Shown one piece after another: positions 30,001-39,224 of a stretch of 64,000 nucleotides of DNA. The notes under the pieces were generated by a model. It was not told the DNA's origin. It did no database searches and was given only the letters and a program-made list of their open reading frames with translations. Numbering within the stretch: position 1 is the first letter of the stretch; every line of letters starts with the position of its first letter. The position numbers were made by a program, and so were the translations under genes. The DNA comes from Oceanospirillaceae bacterium (GTDB lineage: Bacteria; Pseudomonadota; Gammaproteobacteria; Pseudomonadales; Litoribrevibacteraceae), in assembly GCA_015665455.1 (NCBI GenBank), contig JADFAD010000006.1:744001-808000 (forward strand), in the 5' to 3' direction.

Positions 30001-33000
30001 GTATCTCTGAAGTCTCTGAAGTCTCTGAAGTCTCTGAAGTCTCTGAAGTCCCTAAGGATTCTACAGGCTGAGTCGCAGGAGCCAACAATACTTGAGCATC
30101 GTATTCACCAGATCGACAATAGCTAGTAATCGAAGCCATCAAGTCTTCTGCGTCTGCCGGCATCACACCCGAAGTGACATCATCAATCATATCTGCAAGA
30201 CGATCATGACACGCTCGAAGTAAATCGATTAACGGCTCTGAGCTATCAAATATGCCTTGAACTAACCCTTCATAAAGATTCTCTAATTCATGACCTAAAT
30301 CGCCTACAGGCGCAATTTCGGCCATTCGAGCGCCACCTTTCAGGGTATGCAATTCTCTTTGAAGCTCTGAAACAAGGGCAATGTCAGCTTGATTCTCTGA
30401 CCAGTTCTCAAGATGTTCGGTAATACTCTCAAGTATTTCCTCTGCTTCCTCGAGAAATATTTCTACCAGTTCTGGATCAACATTACTGCTCAAAGGAACC
30501 GGAGCAGCACTCGATAAATCTTCATTCGCTTGAGCCTGAAGGGCATCCATTTCATCCGTTTCAGGTAACGCGACATCCACTGGCTTTGAAGCCATGTATT
30601 CTAAAATACGTTGCTCTAACTGCGGGTAGGCACTTGGAGTAACCTTGTCATGAATACTAGAAATTTGAGAAGCAATCGCATCATGACAATCTTGAAGCAA
30701 ATCAACCAGAGGTTCGCTGTACTTAAAACGATTCTCAGACAAGCCTTCGTAAAGATTTTCCAACTCATGACAAAGGTCACCTACTGCACCAAACTCAGCT
30801 AAGCGAGCGCCACCTTTCAGCGTGTGTATGGCTCTTTGAAGTTCATGAACAGGATCAATACGATCAGGCTGGCCTTGCCACTGCTGCAGATTTTCGTCAA
30901 GGTGAGACACGATGTCATCTGCTTCTTCTAGGAAGATACTTACTAGCTCGTTGTCTTCCTCTTCTGTCGTTTCAATAGAAACCATCGCATCGGGCGTAAT
31001 TTCGGGTTCAGCAGTTCCACCAAACTCATCAAACTCATCAACTAGAGCAGCCAAATCATCATCGCTGGCTAACTCATCAAGAGAAAATGATTCATTATCG
31101 ACATCTGAACTTTGATGCTCGTCTTGAGCTACATCGCCTACATCTTGATTGTCTAACTCTGCAGTATCTAAACTAAAATCAGCATCTAATGAAACTTCAT
31201 CACCGAAGTCAGTAGTGATCGGTGTTTCTGCAATTGTGTTTAAACTTGCAATCAATGCATCGCGGTCAAGCTGATTAATAGAATTAACCGCATCTTCCGT
31301 AGATGGTACTGTCTGGCCTGCAGCCAGTAAGTCCATCAATGAAACAAGATACTCATACCCACGATCCAGTTCATCAAAACAGTTTTCGTTCGGAACACCA
31401 TCAATGGAATCAACATCTTGAATTAACTTAGCTAAAGCCTCCGACACATTTGAGAAGTGATTAACTCTTGCCATTCTAGCAGCTCGAGCCAGTGTCACAT
31501 ATTCAGCATCCAGATCGCCTGCAAGCTGTTCATTCAATACATCTGAACGCCATTGAGCCGAGATAAGTTCAATATCGCCTAAGATATCCATTCCTTCCAT
31601 CAAGAAAATATGCATCATTTGATGATCAGGAGATGAGGTTTCTTTCGTCGCAACAGGTTCCTCTGATGAGGCAACCACATCACTTGGTAATCGAGATAAA
31701 GAGCCTGCTAATGTTTCTAACCAAGCGGCATCGACGTTTAATTCAACCGCTGAATCGTCTGAAATATCCGCTACAGCAGTTCGAATCCAACTGGACGCTT
31801 CACCCAATTGGACTCGTAACTGTTTATCTGCCATTAAATGCGAAGCGCGAGCTTCTTTAACCACTCGTTCACATTCACTTGAAAGGTCAGCTACAGGCGT
31901 AACTCCAGCCATGTGAGCACTGCCTTTCAAAGTATGTAATGCTCTCTGAACTTCATCCGTCAAGCTTACTTGTTCTGAACTAACATGCTCTTGGCAGTAG
32001 GCATCAATAACATCCAAGTGCGTTTCAGCTTCGCCTTGGAATATCTTTAATAAATCTGATGCTTCATCTAGATTAAGAGCAATTTCATTAACACTTTCAT
32101 CTTCATCAGGTTCAACGTTACTGGACACCGAATCATATGAAGGCTCATCACCCTCAACAATCGCATCAGCCGCATCCATTAGAACAGATACATCAATGTC
32201 TGAAACTGTTTTTTGTGCAAACGACTGAACCAATGGAGGTAAAACAGCACACACTCGATCAATCAAATCAAAGACCACAGGAGAAGCATCAATCGTTTGG
32301 TCGATCACTCGGTTCAGCATGTTCTCAACTTTCCAAGAAAGTTCGCCCACCTTCTCAGCGCCAACCAAACGACCACTGCCCTTCAACGTATGGAAAGCAC
32401 GTCTTACTTCAGCTTTAGCATCATCATTCGCATAATCATTACGATAAACAGGGAGGAACTCTGCGATCGTCTCTTGAACTTCTTCTGCTTCTTCAACAAA
32501 GATCTCGATGATTTCATCATCAATCATATCCCCAGATGAATCTTCAACTGAATGCTCAATGATATCCGTTGTAGTATCAGGTACGGTCTGATCAGGTTCC
32601 GCCATTGCTAGATCAGCAAGAACGTCATCCGTCGCTAAACCGATGTCTAAATCAAATCCTTCAGGTTCTTTTAAGTCACTCTTATCTTCGTCAATAGTAC
32701 CTGCTAACTCAAGCTCAGCTTCTGGGCCTAATTCAGCAACTTCTTCAACTTCAAAGGAAGCAATTAGAGGATCTGCAGAACGCTCAATCGAGGACTCCTC
32801 AATATCAATTGACGCCTCTAATTCCGTAGGTTCTTCCAATGAAGACAAATCAAGAGTCTCTTCACTGGATTCTTCCATCGTAGGAATTTCTTCTAACGAG
32901 GCCGTATTTTCAAGTGAAGAAAGAACCAAGTCTTCAACGACTGACGCGTCGTCCAAATCAACTTCAAAATCAGACGTTTCTTCTAGCGACGACAGGTCTA

Positions 33001-35143
33001 ATTCAGAAAGTTCTTCATCTAATTGAGAATCAATGGACTCATCAATTAAAGGCTCTTCTAAACTGACTTCAAGATCCGGAATCTCATCATCTAAAGAAGA
33101 TAAATCCAATTCTTCAGAAGTTGCATCCTCTACGGACGATATTGGCGTTTCTTCAAACGAGTCTTTATCTAAGCTTATTTCTTCAAGCTCTGGTATTTCA
33201 GTTTCTAAAGATGGAATCTCTAATTCAAGTTCTGGCACCACTTCATCAGACGTTGAATCAACTTCCAACTCCGGTAACTCAAAACTTAATTCTTCGTCCT
33301 TTTCCGTCAATTCAGAAATATCTTCTAAATGAGGCTCGAGCAGCGTCTCTTCATCAAGAGTCATTTCAAAATCAGATAACGTTTCTTCAGAAGTGCTATC
33401 AGTAATAGGCTCTTCGATTGAGTAGAAGGTTTCTCCTGATGACTGTTGAGGTAGCTCGAACCCCTCTACCGCTTTTCCGGTAATTGCAGTAATACTTTCA
33501 GCGGCAACATCTAAAACAGAACCACCTTCATCTTGTGAACTTTCCGTTACGCGCTCTAGGAAATAATCAACACCCGCTACGGCATCCGCCAAACCATCCA
33601 TCATTTCCCAACTAGGATCGCCTTGACCCGACGTTAGAATCCTATCCTCAATCACCTGACGAGTTTGAGATAGAATTTCTGCAGCTCGGGAGAGCTGAGG
33701 AACCATAAACAAGGCTCCTTCAACACTTCTTAATACATTAGGAACATTTTCTACTTCTGACGATTCCCATTGTGAAGCGATGAAACTAATGATCGCATCT
33801 TTAACTTGCTCCAATCCATTACGACATTCTTTTACCACTGCGGCTTGAGCCGTGTTCAACGCATCAATTGGAATATCTGATACCGGTTCAATATCAGAGG
33901 AAGATCTTGTTTTCGTGGTTTTGGCTGCATTCAAACCCACCTCAACCATCAATAGTTCACTGGCAATCGCCATCAAATCAGATTGTTCAGGCTTTTTCTG
34001 TTCTTGTATCCAGCCATCAATTTTCTGGTGCTGGTCAAGTAAAGATTTTCTTTCAGGACCTAACCCCAAAACAGCTAATGTATCGGATATTTGTTTAAAC
34101 GAAGAGCTTAATTCAGTTAACTGTTCAAAATCATAATCTGTAGAACGAGTAAACAAATCAAAACGTTCTTTCAAGTTTATGAGTTCTTCGGTCAGGGCTG
34201 AAACTACAGAGTCCATGGCCGATTTGAAAGACCCCTGCAGCGCTTGTGCACTTTCTTGTTCTGAAGGTAAAGCAGTGGTTAGACCGAAGACCTGCTTGAT
34301 GCTACGTACGGTATTGCTCTCTGAACTTGATTTAGCAACATAATATAAAAGGTTCTTAGCAAGCTCTTCTGGGACTGGCTCATTAAGTGCTGATTCGCCA
34401 CCTTGTTGAAGCCGTCCGATTTCTTTCTCTAACTGTCTTAATAACGCTTTTACAGAAATACTGCTTTCTACGGTATTACCGGACATGCCTTCAATAATGG
34501 CACCAGCAATCCACCATAAACGAGCAATTGGCGCTTCATTACACAGTTGTTCCAAATGCATGCAAACTTTAGCCAAGGTTGCATAGCTTTTTTCTAAATC
34601 TGAATTACGAATAACACCCAGCAAGCCTAATTTATAAGCTTCGCGAAGACGTGAGATTTTATCCACAGATCCAGTAGACGGAAAACTATATTTCTCTTCT
34701 GAACGAAGTGGTAATAAATTGGGACTGAATAATGATGTTTCGGTCAGTAAGCTGTCACCGCGTGCTGAACGTAAATCATTCAACAGAGGGAGCAATGTGA
34801 CGGGGATATCATCTTTCCCTTCTTGCAAATGCTCAAGATAACCAGGCAATTGAAGAATGGCCTGCATCAAAACTTCTTGCGCATCTTTAATCTGCGGAAC
34901 TTTACCGTTGATGATCGCTTGGGCAACGGTTTCCATCTCTTCAGCAAGAAGAGCAGCACCATAGAACTCTACCATCTGTAGTGTTCCATGAACCTGATGA
35001 ATATAAGTCAGGCAGAAGCGCATACGAGTGCCATCTTCTGGTGACTCTACAAATGCCTCAAGTGACTGTTCAGCCTGCTTTAAGGTTTCTTCAATCTCGC
35101 CTTTTACCCACTCAAGGGCAACGTAGTCGTGGTGCTCAGCCAT
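27053..35143 (-). CDS. chpA: ChpA, giant CheA-type hybrid kinase with multiple Hpt domains
   Basis: Central kinase of the Pil-Chp system controlling twitching and pilus-linked cAMP signalling. In order: a degenerate N-terminal Hpt (HQVHGTLQM, His 49/52); helical Hpt-like regions to about 560; a long acidic linker (about 580-860); five canonical HTLKG Hpt modules with His at about 918, 1070, 1440, 1599 and 1906; further acidic linkers; then the CheA core with HMLRNAVDHG, LKDDGAGVNF and SGRGVGMDVV; a CheW-like domain; and a C-terminal receiver (Asp 2626 in LLDIEMPRMDG, lysine in GKPFQE). At 2,696 residues it is longer than the roughly 2,470 of P. aeruginosa, mostly through the linkers. No frameshift is seen. 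Confidence 0.96.
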   Translation of the reverse strand: MAEHHDYVALEWVKGEIEETLKQAEQSLEAFVESPEDGTRMRFCLTYIHQVHGTLQMVEFYGAALLAEEMETVAQAIINGKVPQIKDAQEVLMQAILQLPGYLEHLQEGKDDIPVTLLPLLNDLRSARGDSLLTETSLFSPNLLPLRSEEKYSFPSTGSVDKISRLREAYKLGLLGVIRNSDLEKSYATLAKVCMHLEQLCNEAPIARLWWIAGAIIEGMSGNTVESSISVKALLRQLEKEIGRLQQGGESALNEPVPEELAKNLLYYVAKSSSESNTVRSIKQVFGLTTALPSEQESAQALQGSFKSAMDSVVSALTEELINLKERFDLFTRSTDYDFEQLTELSSSFKQISDTLAVLGLGPERKSLLDQHQKIDGWIQEQKKPEQSDLMAIASELLMVEVGLNAAKTTKTRSSSDIEPVSDIPIDALNTAQAAVVKECRNGLEQVKDAIISFIASQWESSEVENVPNVLRSVEGALFMVPQLSRAAEILSQTRQVIEDRILTSGQGDPSWEMMDGLADAVAGVDYFLERVTESSQDEGGSVLDVAAESITAITGKAVEGFELPQQSSGETFYSIEEPITDSTSEETLSDFEMTLDEETLLEPHLEDISELTEKDEELSFELPELEVDSTSDEVVPELELEIPSLETEIPELEEISLDKDSFEETPISSVEDATSEELDLSSLDDEIPDLEVSLEEPLIDESIDSQLDEELSELDLSSLEETSDFEVDLDDASVVEDLVLSSLENTASLEEIPTMEESSEETLDLSSLEEPTELEASIDIEESSIERSADPLIASFEVEEVAELGPEAELELAGTIDEDKSDLKEPEGFDLDIGLATDDVLADLAMAEPDQTVPDTTTDIIEHSVEDSSGDMIDDEIIEIFVEEAEEVQETIAEFLPVYRNDYANDDAKAEVRRAFHTLKGSGRLVGAEKVGELSWKVENMLNRVIDQTIDASPVVFDLIDRVCAVLPPLVQSFAQKTVSDIDVSVLMDAADAIVEGDEPSYDSVSSNVEPDEDESVNEIALNLDEASDLLKIFQGEAETHLDVIDAYCQEHVSSEQVSLTDEVQRALHTLKGSAHMAGVTPVADLSSECERVVKEARASHLMADKQLRVQLGEASSWIRTAVADISDDSAVELNVDAAWLETLAGSLSRLPSDVVASSEEPVATKETSSPDHQMMHIFLMEGMDILGDIELISAQWRSDVLNEQLAGDLDAEYVTLARAARMARVNHFSNVSEALAKLIQDVDSIDGVPNENCFDELDRGYEYLVSLMDLLAAGQTVPSTEDAVNSINQLDRDALIASLNTIAETPITTDFGDEVSLDADFSLDTAELDNQDVGDVAQDEHQSSDVDNESFSLDELASDDDLAALVDEFDEFGGTAEPEITPDAMVSIETTEEEDNELVSIFLEEADDIVSHLDENLQQWQGQPDRIDPVHELQRAIHTLKGGARLAEFGAVGDLCHELENLYEGLSENRFKYSEPLVDLLQDCHDAIASQISSIHDKVTPSAYPQLEQRILEYMASKPVDVALPETDEMDALQAQANEDLSSAAPVPLSSNVDPELVEIFLEEAEEILESITEHLENWSENQADIALVSELQRELHTLKGGARMAEIAPVGDLGHELENLYEGLVQGIFDSSEPLIDLLRACHDRLADMIDDVTSGVMPADAEDLMASITSYCRSGEYDAQVLLAPATQPVESLGTSETSETSETSETSEILSVLEEETLIEPSLEEFDAAPETELDLPSELEVEQELESLDLSSLEDIELDVPSDVASEQEPESLELDALDENELTPVSEDSLPDLSLDDISLDSSLEEEVELPSLGDTLDVSDMDVSDIDAAISNAITPVEPEFDLSSLGLSALDAAELEISGIFSDEAVELFEALDNAAHSWRADPSDQKVKDEVLRLLHTLKGGAKLAKLDDLSGCTHELEAYVENPVENFDDKFFSGLEVRIDALQSKIESISHSSEQDVSDDVLSRVSSELESSDADASDNFSLSELGVLPETTEQPEEPTELEDISLDDVGALGIDSLVVDEEKLLDELTQLGDLDESVPDELILGNEVEIERIPAPEFGPTVREGISEQGKTGSGQEVVKVSSNLLEDLVNLAGETSISRGRLETEVSDIGFTLEDMDITIGRLQEQLKRLDLETQAQISYRTEMQQSHDYDDFDPLEMDRYTNMQQLSRSLLESVTDILDLRSTLENKVRDSETLLLQQSRINTELQEGLMHTRMVPFSRLVPRLRRIVRQVSQELGKQVDFKVHNAEGEMDRTVLDRMVAPLEHMLRNAVDHGIEMPDVRKKAGKKAKGTIELFVGREGGDVVLTLKDDGAGVNFEAVRNKAIERQLMKPESDLTDHEVMQFIFSPGFSTAKKVTQISGRGVGMDVVNSEIKQLGGNVAIDSVYGKGSEFDIRLPFTVSVNRALMVKIGDDLYAVPLNTIEGIVRVSPYELEEFYREGSNLPYVYAGKEYHMEYMGDLLKSGHTPKLQNQVLPLPVLLVRGAEHPIALQVDSLMGSREVVVKSLGAQFSTVDGVSGATILGDGSVVIILDLASLIRSEHAQLQEAASTADVIEQANEVEDRPLRVMVVDDSVTVRKVTTRVLQRQGYEVSTAKDGVDAIAKLQDERPDIMLLDIEMPRMDGFEVASFVRHNEQLSELPIIMITSRTGEKHRERAMSIGVNHYMGKPFQETTLLETIELLVGKE
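30004..30048. repeat. Five tandem copies of a 9-bp unit inside chpA
   Basis: TCTCTGAAG is repeated five times without change, followed by a partial copy. On the coding strand it gives a run of Thr-Ser-Glu triplets at residues about 1699-1713, in a linker between two Hpt modules. The unit is a multiple of three, so slippage changes linker length without breaking the frame. Confidence 0.9.
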
Positions 35144-35163
35144 AACGACTCCAATCTCACCAA

Positions 35164-36042
35164 TTATGTTCTGTAGCGTTCAAACGCTAGCACTTCCCTG
35201 CATTTCACTTGCCTTAACTTAGGGTGTGACCAATCAGTCACCTCCCCTAAACCTAAGACTAAAATGCCGCCCACTTTCAACCGTTCTGCTAAACGATTAA
35301 CAACTTCTTTACGGCGCCACTTTCTTAGGTAGATCAACAAGTTTTGGCAGAAAATAACATCCATATCACGTATAGGTACGCGATTAAGGTCCAGAATATT
35401 TACTCGCGCAAAACAAACTCTGTCTGTAATACGCTGCTTAATTTTTATTTTATTATCTAGAGTTTCGATATTTTGAAGAAAAGGATCAGGGATAAGCTCA
35501 GCTTTTCGAGCATTATAAATACCTGATTTGGCTTTAGCTAAGGCAGATGTACTAATATCCGTACCAATAACACCATAGCTCGTTAAGCAATCGGCCTCTG
35601 ATAACACTTTGTCTGCCAACATAGCCAAACTGTAACTTTCTTCACCCGTTGAACAACCTACACTCCAAATCTCTATCGATTTCATAAGTTCAGATTGCTC
35701 AACACTTTCCCTAAGAGTGTCTTCTAAAAACTGGTACGACGCAGGATGCCTAAAGAACTGAGTTTCTTGAACTGTTAGAGAATCTATTAATACCGACCAC
35801 TCTTTAATTCCGTTCCTTTCATCCGTAACAAACTCAAGATACTCCTCATAGTCGGAGATATTGAGTTTTTGCATACGCCGATTCAAACCACTTTGAAGAT
35901 AAGTTCTCAGGTGATCAGCAAGTTGCAGTCCTGTTCTTTGCTCAATTAGCGCACGCCATTGCTCATAGTCCTGATCATCGAACTCCCCGAGCGAGTAGTT
36001 ATGAAGCCGACTACCTGAAAAGGCTTCGTACTTTTTAGACAT
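35164..36042 (-). CDS. pilK: PilK, CheR-type methyltransferase of the Pil-Chp system
   Basis: SAM-dependent glutamate methyltransferase acting on receptor PilJ. Full CheR layout in 292 residues: an N-terminal helical domain (about 20-95), then the SAM-binding domain with IWSVGCSTGEESYSLAM near residue 125 and DVIFCQNLLIYL, the usual FCRN-like motif. It starts 49 bases after pilJ and ends 20 bases before chpA. Its presence with chpB implies that receptor adaptation is intact. Confidence 0.93.
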   Translation of the reverse strand: MSKKYEAFSGSRLHNYSLGEFDDQDYEQWRALIEQRTGLQLADHLRTYLQSGLNRRMQKLNISDYEEYLEFVTDERNGIKEWSVLIDSLTVQETQFFRHPASYQFLEDTLRESVEQSELMKSIEIWSVGCSTGEESYSLAMLADKVLSEADCLTSYGVIGTDISTSALAKAKSGIYNARKAELIPDPFLQNIETLDNKIKIKQRITDRVCFARVNILDLNRVPIRDMDVIFCQNLLIYLRKWRRKEVVNRLAERLKVGGILVLGLGEVTDWSHPKLRQVKCREVLAFERYRT

Positions 36043-36091
36043 GCGCTAATGCTATTCCTCTTTTCTAGATAATTGCTCTCAGCACTTAAGC

Positions 36092-38164
36092 TCAGGCATG
36101 CTCTTCTTCTGCAATGGCCGCCAATTCCGTATCAGGAATCTTAAAGCCCGCAACTGATTCACGAAGATGGTTAGCCAATTCAGCAAGGTTACCAATAGAC
36201 TTCGCTGTTGCAGTAGTACCAGAAGACGTTTGAGAAGTAATCTCTTGAATCACGTTCATCGTATTAGAAATATGACCCGCTGATGAAGCCTGCTGGCGTG
36301 CAGCGTTAGAAATATTCTGAATCAAGTCAGCAAGATTCTTCGATACCGTTTCAATTTCTTCCAGCGCAACACCCGCATCCTGTGCAAGTCGAGCACCTGT
36401 AACCACCTCAGAAGTGGTTTGTTCCATTGAAATAACCGCTTCGTTAGTATCACTCTGAATCGCTTTTACAAGAGACTCAATCTGCTTCGTTGCAGCGGCA
36501 GATCGTTCAGCCAATCGTTGAACTTCATCCGCAACCACAGCAAAGCCTCGGCCAGCTTCACCGGCCATCGACGCCTGAATTGCAGCATTTAGAGAAAGGA
36601 TGTTTGTTTGGTCAGCAATGTCGTTAATCAACGATACGATGTCACCAATTTCTTGCGAAGATTCACCAAGACGCTTAATACGCTTTGATGTTTCCTGAAT
36701 CTGCTCACGAATTGTATCCATACCATTAATGGTATTCTGTACAACTTCAGCACCTTTATTTGCAATCGCAACCGATCGCTCGGCTACCGCAGATGATTCA
36801 GCAGCATTCGCTGATACCTGATCAATGGAAACCGCCATTTCGTTAATCGCAGCTGATGCGCCAGCAATTTCTTGAGCCTGATGCTCAGAAGCTTCAGCAA
36901 GATGCATCGCAGTTGCTTGAGTTTCTTGAGCCGCAGCAGAAACCTGAACAGCCGTCTCGTTAATCGCAGATACAAGACCACGCATCTGATCAATCGCAAA
37001 GTTAATGGAGTCAGCAATAGCCCCGGTAAAGTCTTCGGTTACCGTCGCTTGTGTAGTTAAATCACCGTCAGCAAGATCGGCAATTTCATCCAGTAAACGA
37101 AGAATCGCAGTTTGGTTCTGTTCGTTACTTTCTGCTTCTTCCATACGCTCTTTTTCAGATTCTTTAAATACTACGTAGCCATAACCTGCGCCACCAAAGA
37201 AAAGAGCAATCAAACAAATATAAACACCTACCGCAGTCTTATAGAAAGGACGGTCATCAGATAATTTCTGGAATCGAACGGATAGTGCACTGGAGCTTTC
37301 CAACAACGCTTGAGAATCAAGGAAGATAGAGTTAGCTGATTCACGTACGTGGAACAAATCAGGTGAGTTATCTAGAATCTCATCAACGCTCCCGCTTACA
37401 AACTCAAAAAGGTCTGAGATTTCTTCCAAGCTGAAAACCGCTTCTTCGTCTTCTACCTGAGAGATATTCATAGCAACGTTGCCTTCCAACATGCCATTCA
37501 TTACTCGACCAAATAAGCTCGCATCACGCCCGAAGTTATCCGCCGCTAATACAGCATCGTCACCACCGGCCAACACTTTGTTAACACTTCGAACAATTCG
37601 TTCTGCTAATAAAGATTGCTTCTGAGCAATTACAACCTGCTCTGCAGGCGCTTCAACTTCAAGTAAGATTTCAACAACTTCTTCATATTCAATTTGCAGC
37701 TGAGGAATTGTTTCACTCAAGGTTTCAGCAACCTCATGAAGAGTAAGTACAACTTCTTGCGACTCTAGGATCTGATCGGCGTTATCACGAACACGCCCCC
37801 AAACACCTTGAAGGGAATCCATTTCAGCTTTCACTGATTCAGGGCTAGGAGGAAGATCTGCTTCTGGGTTGCCACTAAAGAGGTTATTCCAGTGAAGTTC
37901 AAACGCTTCACGAGAAATTTGAAGTTGCTTAAACGCTTCTTCTTTACCGCCTGCAGCTTCACTGGAGTTTTTTGCAATTGCTTGCGAAAGTACTCTCAAC
38001 TCACCTGCGTTAGCAAGGTATTCTTTATCTCGAGCGCCCTCTACTGTTTGAATCCAAGAGGTAACAAATAACCCAATGATCGCTAGGACCATGAGTACAA
38101 GAGAACCTCCCATCAAAGGGTTTTCGAACAGCTTATTGGTATTAATACCACCTGTTGGTTTCAT
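36092..38164 (-). CDS. pilJ: PilJ, methyl-accepting chemoreceptor of the Pil-Chp system
   Basis: Inner-membrane receptor sensing through the pilus. TM1 is at about 22-42, a periplasmic helical PilJ-type region at about 43-300, TM2 (VGVYICLIALFFGGAGYGYVV) at about 305-328, then a HAMP-like region and the signalling domain with the hairpin tip EAGRGFAVVADEVQRLAERS near residue 530. A longer frame begins with GTG at 38185, but GGGAG eight bases before the ATG at 38164 gives the start MKPTGGINTNKLFENP and 690 residues. It lies between pilI and pilK. Confidence 0.94.
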   Translation of the reverse strand: MKPTGGINTNKLFENPLMGGSLVLMVLAIIGLFVTSWIQTVEGARDKEYLANAGELRVLSQAIAKNSSEAAGGKEEAFKQLQISREAFELHWNNLFSGNPEADLPPSPESVKAEMDSLQGVWGRVRDNADQILESQEVVLTLHEVAETLSETIPQLQIEYEEVVEILLEVEAPAEQVVIAQKQSLLAERIVRSVNKVLAGGDDAVLAADNFGRDASLFGRVMNGMLEGNVAMNISQVEDEEAVFSLEEISDLFEFVSGSVDEILDNSPDLFHVRESANSIFLDSQALLESSSALSVRFQKLSDDRPFYKTAVGVYICLIALFFGGAGYGYVVFKESEKERMEEAESNEQNQTAILRLLDEIADLADGDLTTQATVTEDFTGAIADSINFAIDQMRGLVSAINETAVQVSAAAQETQATAMHLAEASEHQAQEIAGASAAINEMAVSIDQVSANAAESSAVAERSVAIANKGAEVVQNTINGMDTIREQIQETSKRIKRLGESSQEIGDIVSLINDIADQTNILSLNAAIQASMAGEAGRGFAVVADEVQRLAERSAAATKQIESLVKAIQSDTNEAVISMEQTTSEVVTGARLAQDAGVALEEIETVSKNLADLIQNISNAARQQASSAGHISNTMNVIQEITSQTSSGTTATAKSIGNLAELANHLRESVAGFKIPDTELAAIAEEEHA

Positions 38165-38221
38165 GCTTCGGACTCCCAGCCGCACTTTTATAATTCTTTT
38201 AGTTAATTGATATTCTCAGCT

Positions 38222-38749
38222 CTAACTGGCGACTTGAACAAATTCCTGATCTTCCGCCAACTTAAACAAGCTAATAACTGTCCACAAACGATCGTCCCTA
38301 GGAAACTCACCTAATACATAAGGTTCCATCTCAGAAATGATCTTTGCAGTTGATTTTTGAAAGTCATCAGCAGGAAAATGTTGCATCCCCATGACTTCAT
38401 CAACAATCAAACCTGCAAGTACACTTTTATACTCAACTACCAAAACTTTTCTTGCCCGTAAAAGCTTATTGGAGGTCGACCCCAAATACGAAGCAAAATC
38501 CATAACAGGTAAAAGGCGACCACGAACGTTCGCGATCCCCCTCACCCAAGGCTTAACACCTGGAATCTGAGTAAACCGAGGCACATCAAGTACCTCAACC
38601 ACTTCACCAAGCGGAGATAAAAAGCGTCCACCAGCGACTCGAAAAGCGACACCACTCCAAGTTTTAACCGCTGCTTGTTGAGCAGGCAAACCCGAAGCGT
38701 TGGTGCGACTCTTTTTGGCCAGTTCCTGTAATATTTTAAATGGATTCAT
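38222..38749 (-). CDS. pilI: PilI, CheW-like adaptor of the Pil-Chp system
   Basis: A single CheW domain of 175 residues (RVAGGRFLSPLGEVVEVLDVP; WVRGIANVRGRLLPVMDFASYLG; LIVDEVMGMQHF). It connects PilJ to ChpA and is required for piliation and twitching in P. aeruginosa. It lies 57 bases downstream of pilH and 57 upstream of pilJ. Confidence 0.93.
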   Translation of the reverse strand: MNPFKILQELAKKSRTNASGLPAQQAAVKTWSGVAFRVAGGRFLSPLGEVVEVLDVPRFTQIPGVKPWVRGIANVRGRLLPVMDFASYLGSTSNKLLRARKVLVVEYKSVLAGLIVDEVMGMQHFPADDFQKSTAKIISEMEPYVLGEFPRDDRLWTVISLFKLAEDQEFVQVAS

Positions 38750-38805
38750 TCTAAATTCAGGTAATTTTTGTTATTAGAATAGACGTTTATCAATGTCATC
38801 CAGCG

Positions 38806-39186
38806 CTAGTCATCCAACGGTTCACCAGCCAATGCTTTATTCACTGTTGTCATTAACAGATCTTCTTGCACAGGCTTAACCAGATAACCTTTGGCGCCCT
38901 GGCGCTTACCCCAAACCCGATCTGTTTCTTGATCTTTAGTGGTCACAATAATCACTGGGATATGAGCTGTTTCTCCGCCTTTGGATAGCTGTCGTGTTGC
39001 CTGAAAACCATTCAAGCCAGGCATCACAATATCCATCAGCACAAGATTAGGCTGCTCTTGTCTGGCCAAAGCCACACCGTCAGCCCCATTTTCAGCACTT
39101 AGAACTTCGTGCCCATGCTTTTCTAAAACAGATTTAAAAGCAAACGTTTCAGTTGGCGAATCATCAACGATCAATATGCGCGCCAT
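38806..39186 (-). CDS. pilH: PilH, single-domain response regulator of twitching
   Basis: CheY-like receiver of 126 residues: MARILIVDDSPTETFAFKSVL with the acidic pocket, phospho-Asp in LVLMDIVMPGLNGFQ, and the switch Thr and Lys in IIVTTKDQETDR and GYLVKPVQED. PilH is the second ChpA target, linked to pilus retraction (PilT/PilU) in P. aeruginosa. It follows pilG by 38 bases. Confidence 0.94.
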   Translation of the reverse strand: MARILIVDDSPTETFAFKSVLEKHGHEVLSAENGADGVALARQEQPNLVLMDIVMPGLNGFQATRQLSKGGETAHIPVIIVTTKDQETDRVWGKRQGAKGYLVKPVQEDLLMTTVNKALAGEPLDD

Positions 39187-39224
39187 TCTTTTCTCCAGTT
39201 AAATAAAAGACAATACCAATGAAA

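Noticed and set aside
30004-30048. Short tandem repeat considered as a CRISPR array
   Set aside because: The units are 9 bp and contiguous with no spacers, and they are in frame within chpA.
29643-30071. 142-codon plus-strand ORF, very Ser/Glu-rich
   Set aside because: It is antisense to chpA in the acidic linker; its composition is the mirror of LSSLEE-type codons, and it has no ribosome site.
32643-33332. Two plus-strand Ser-rich ORFs (127 and 99 codons)
   Set aside because: Both are shadows of the repeated acidic linkers of chpA on the other strand.
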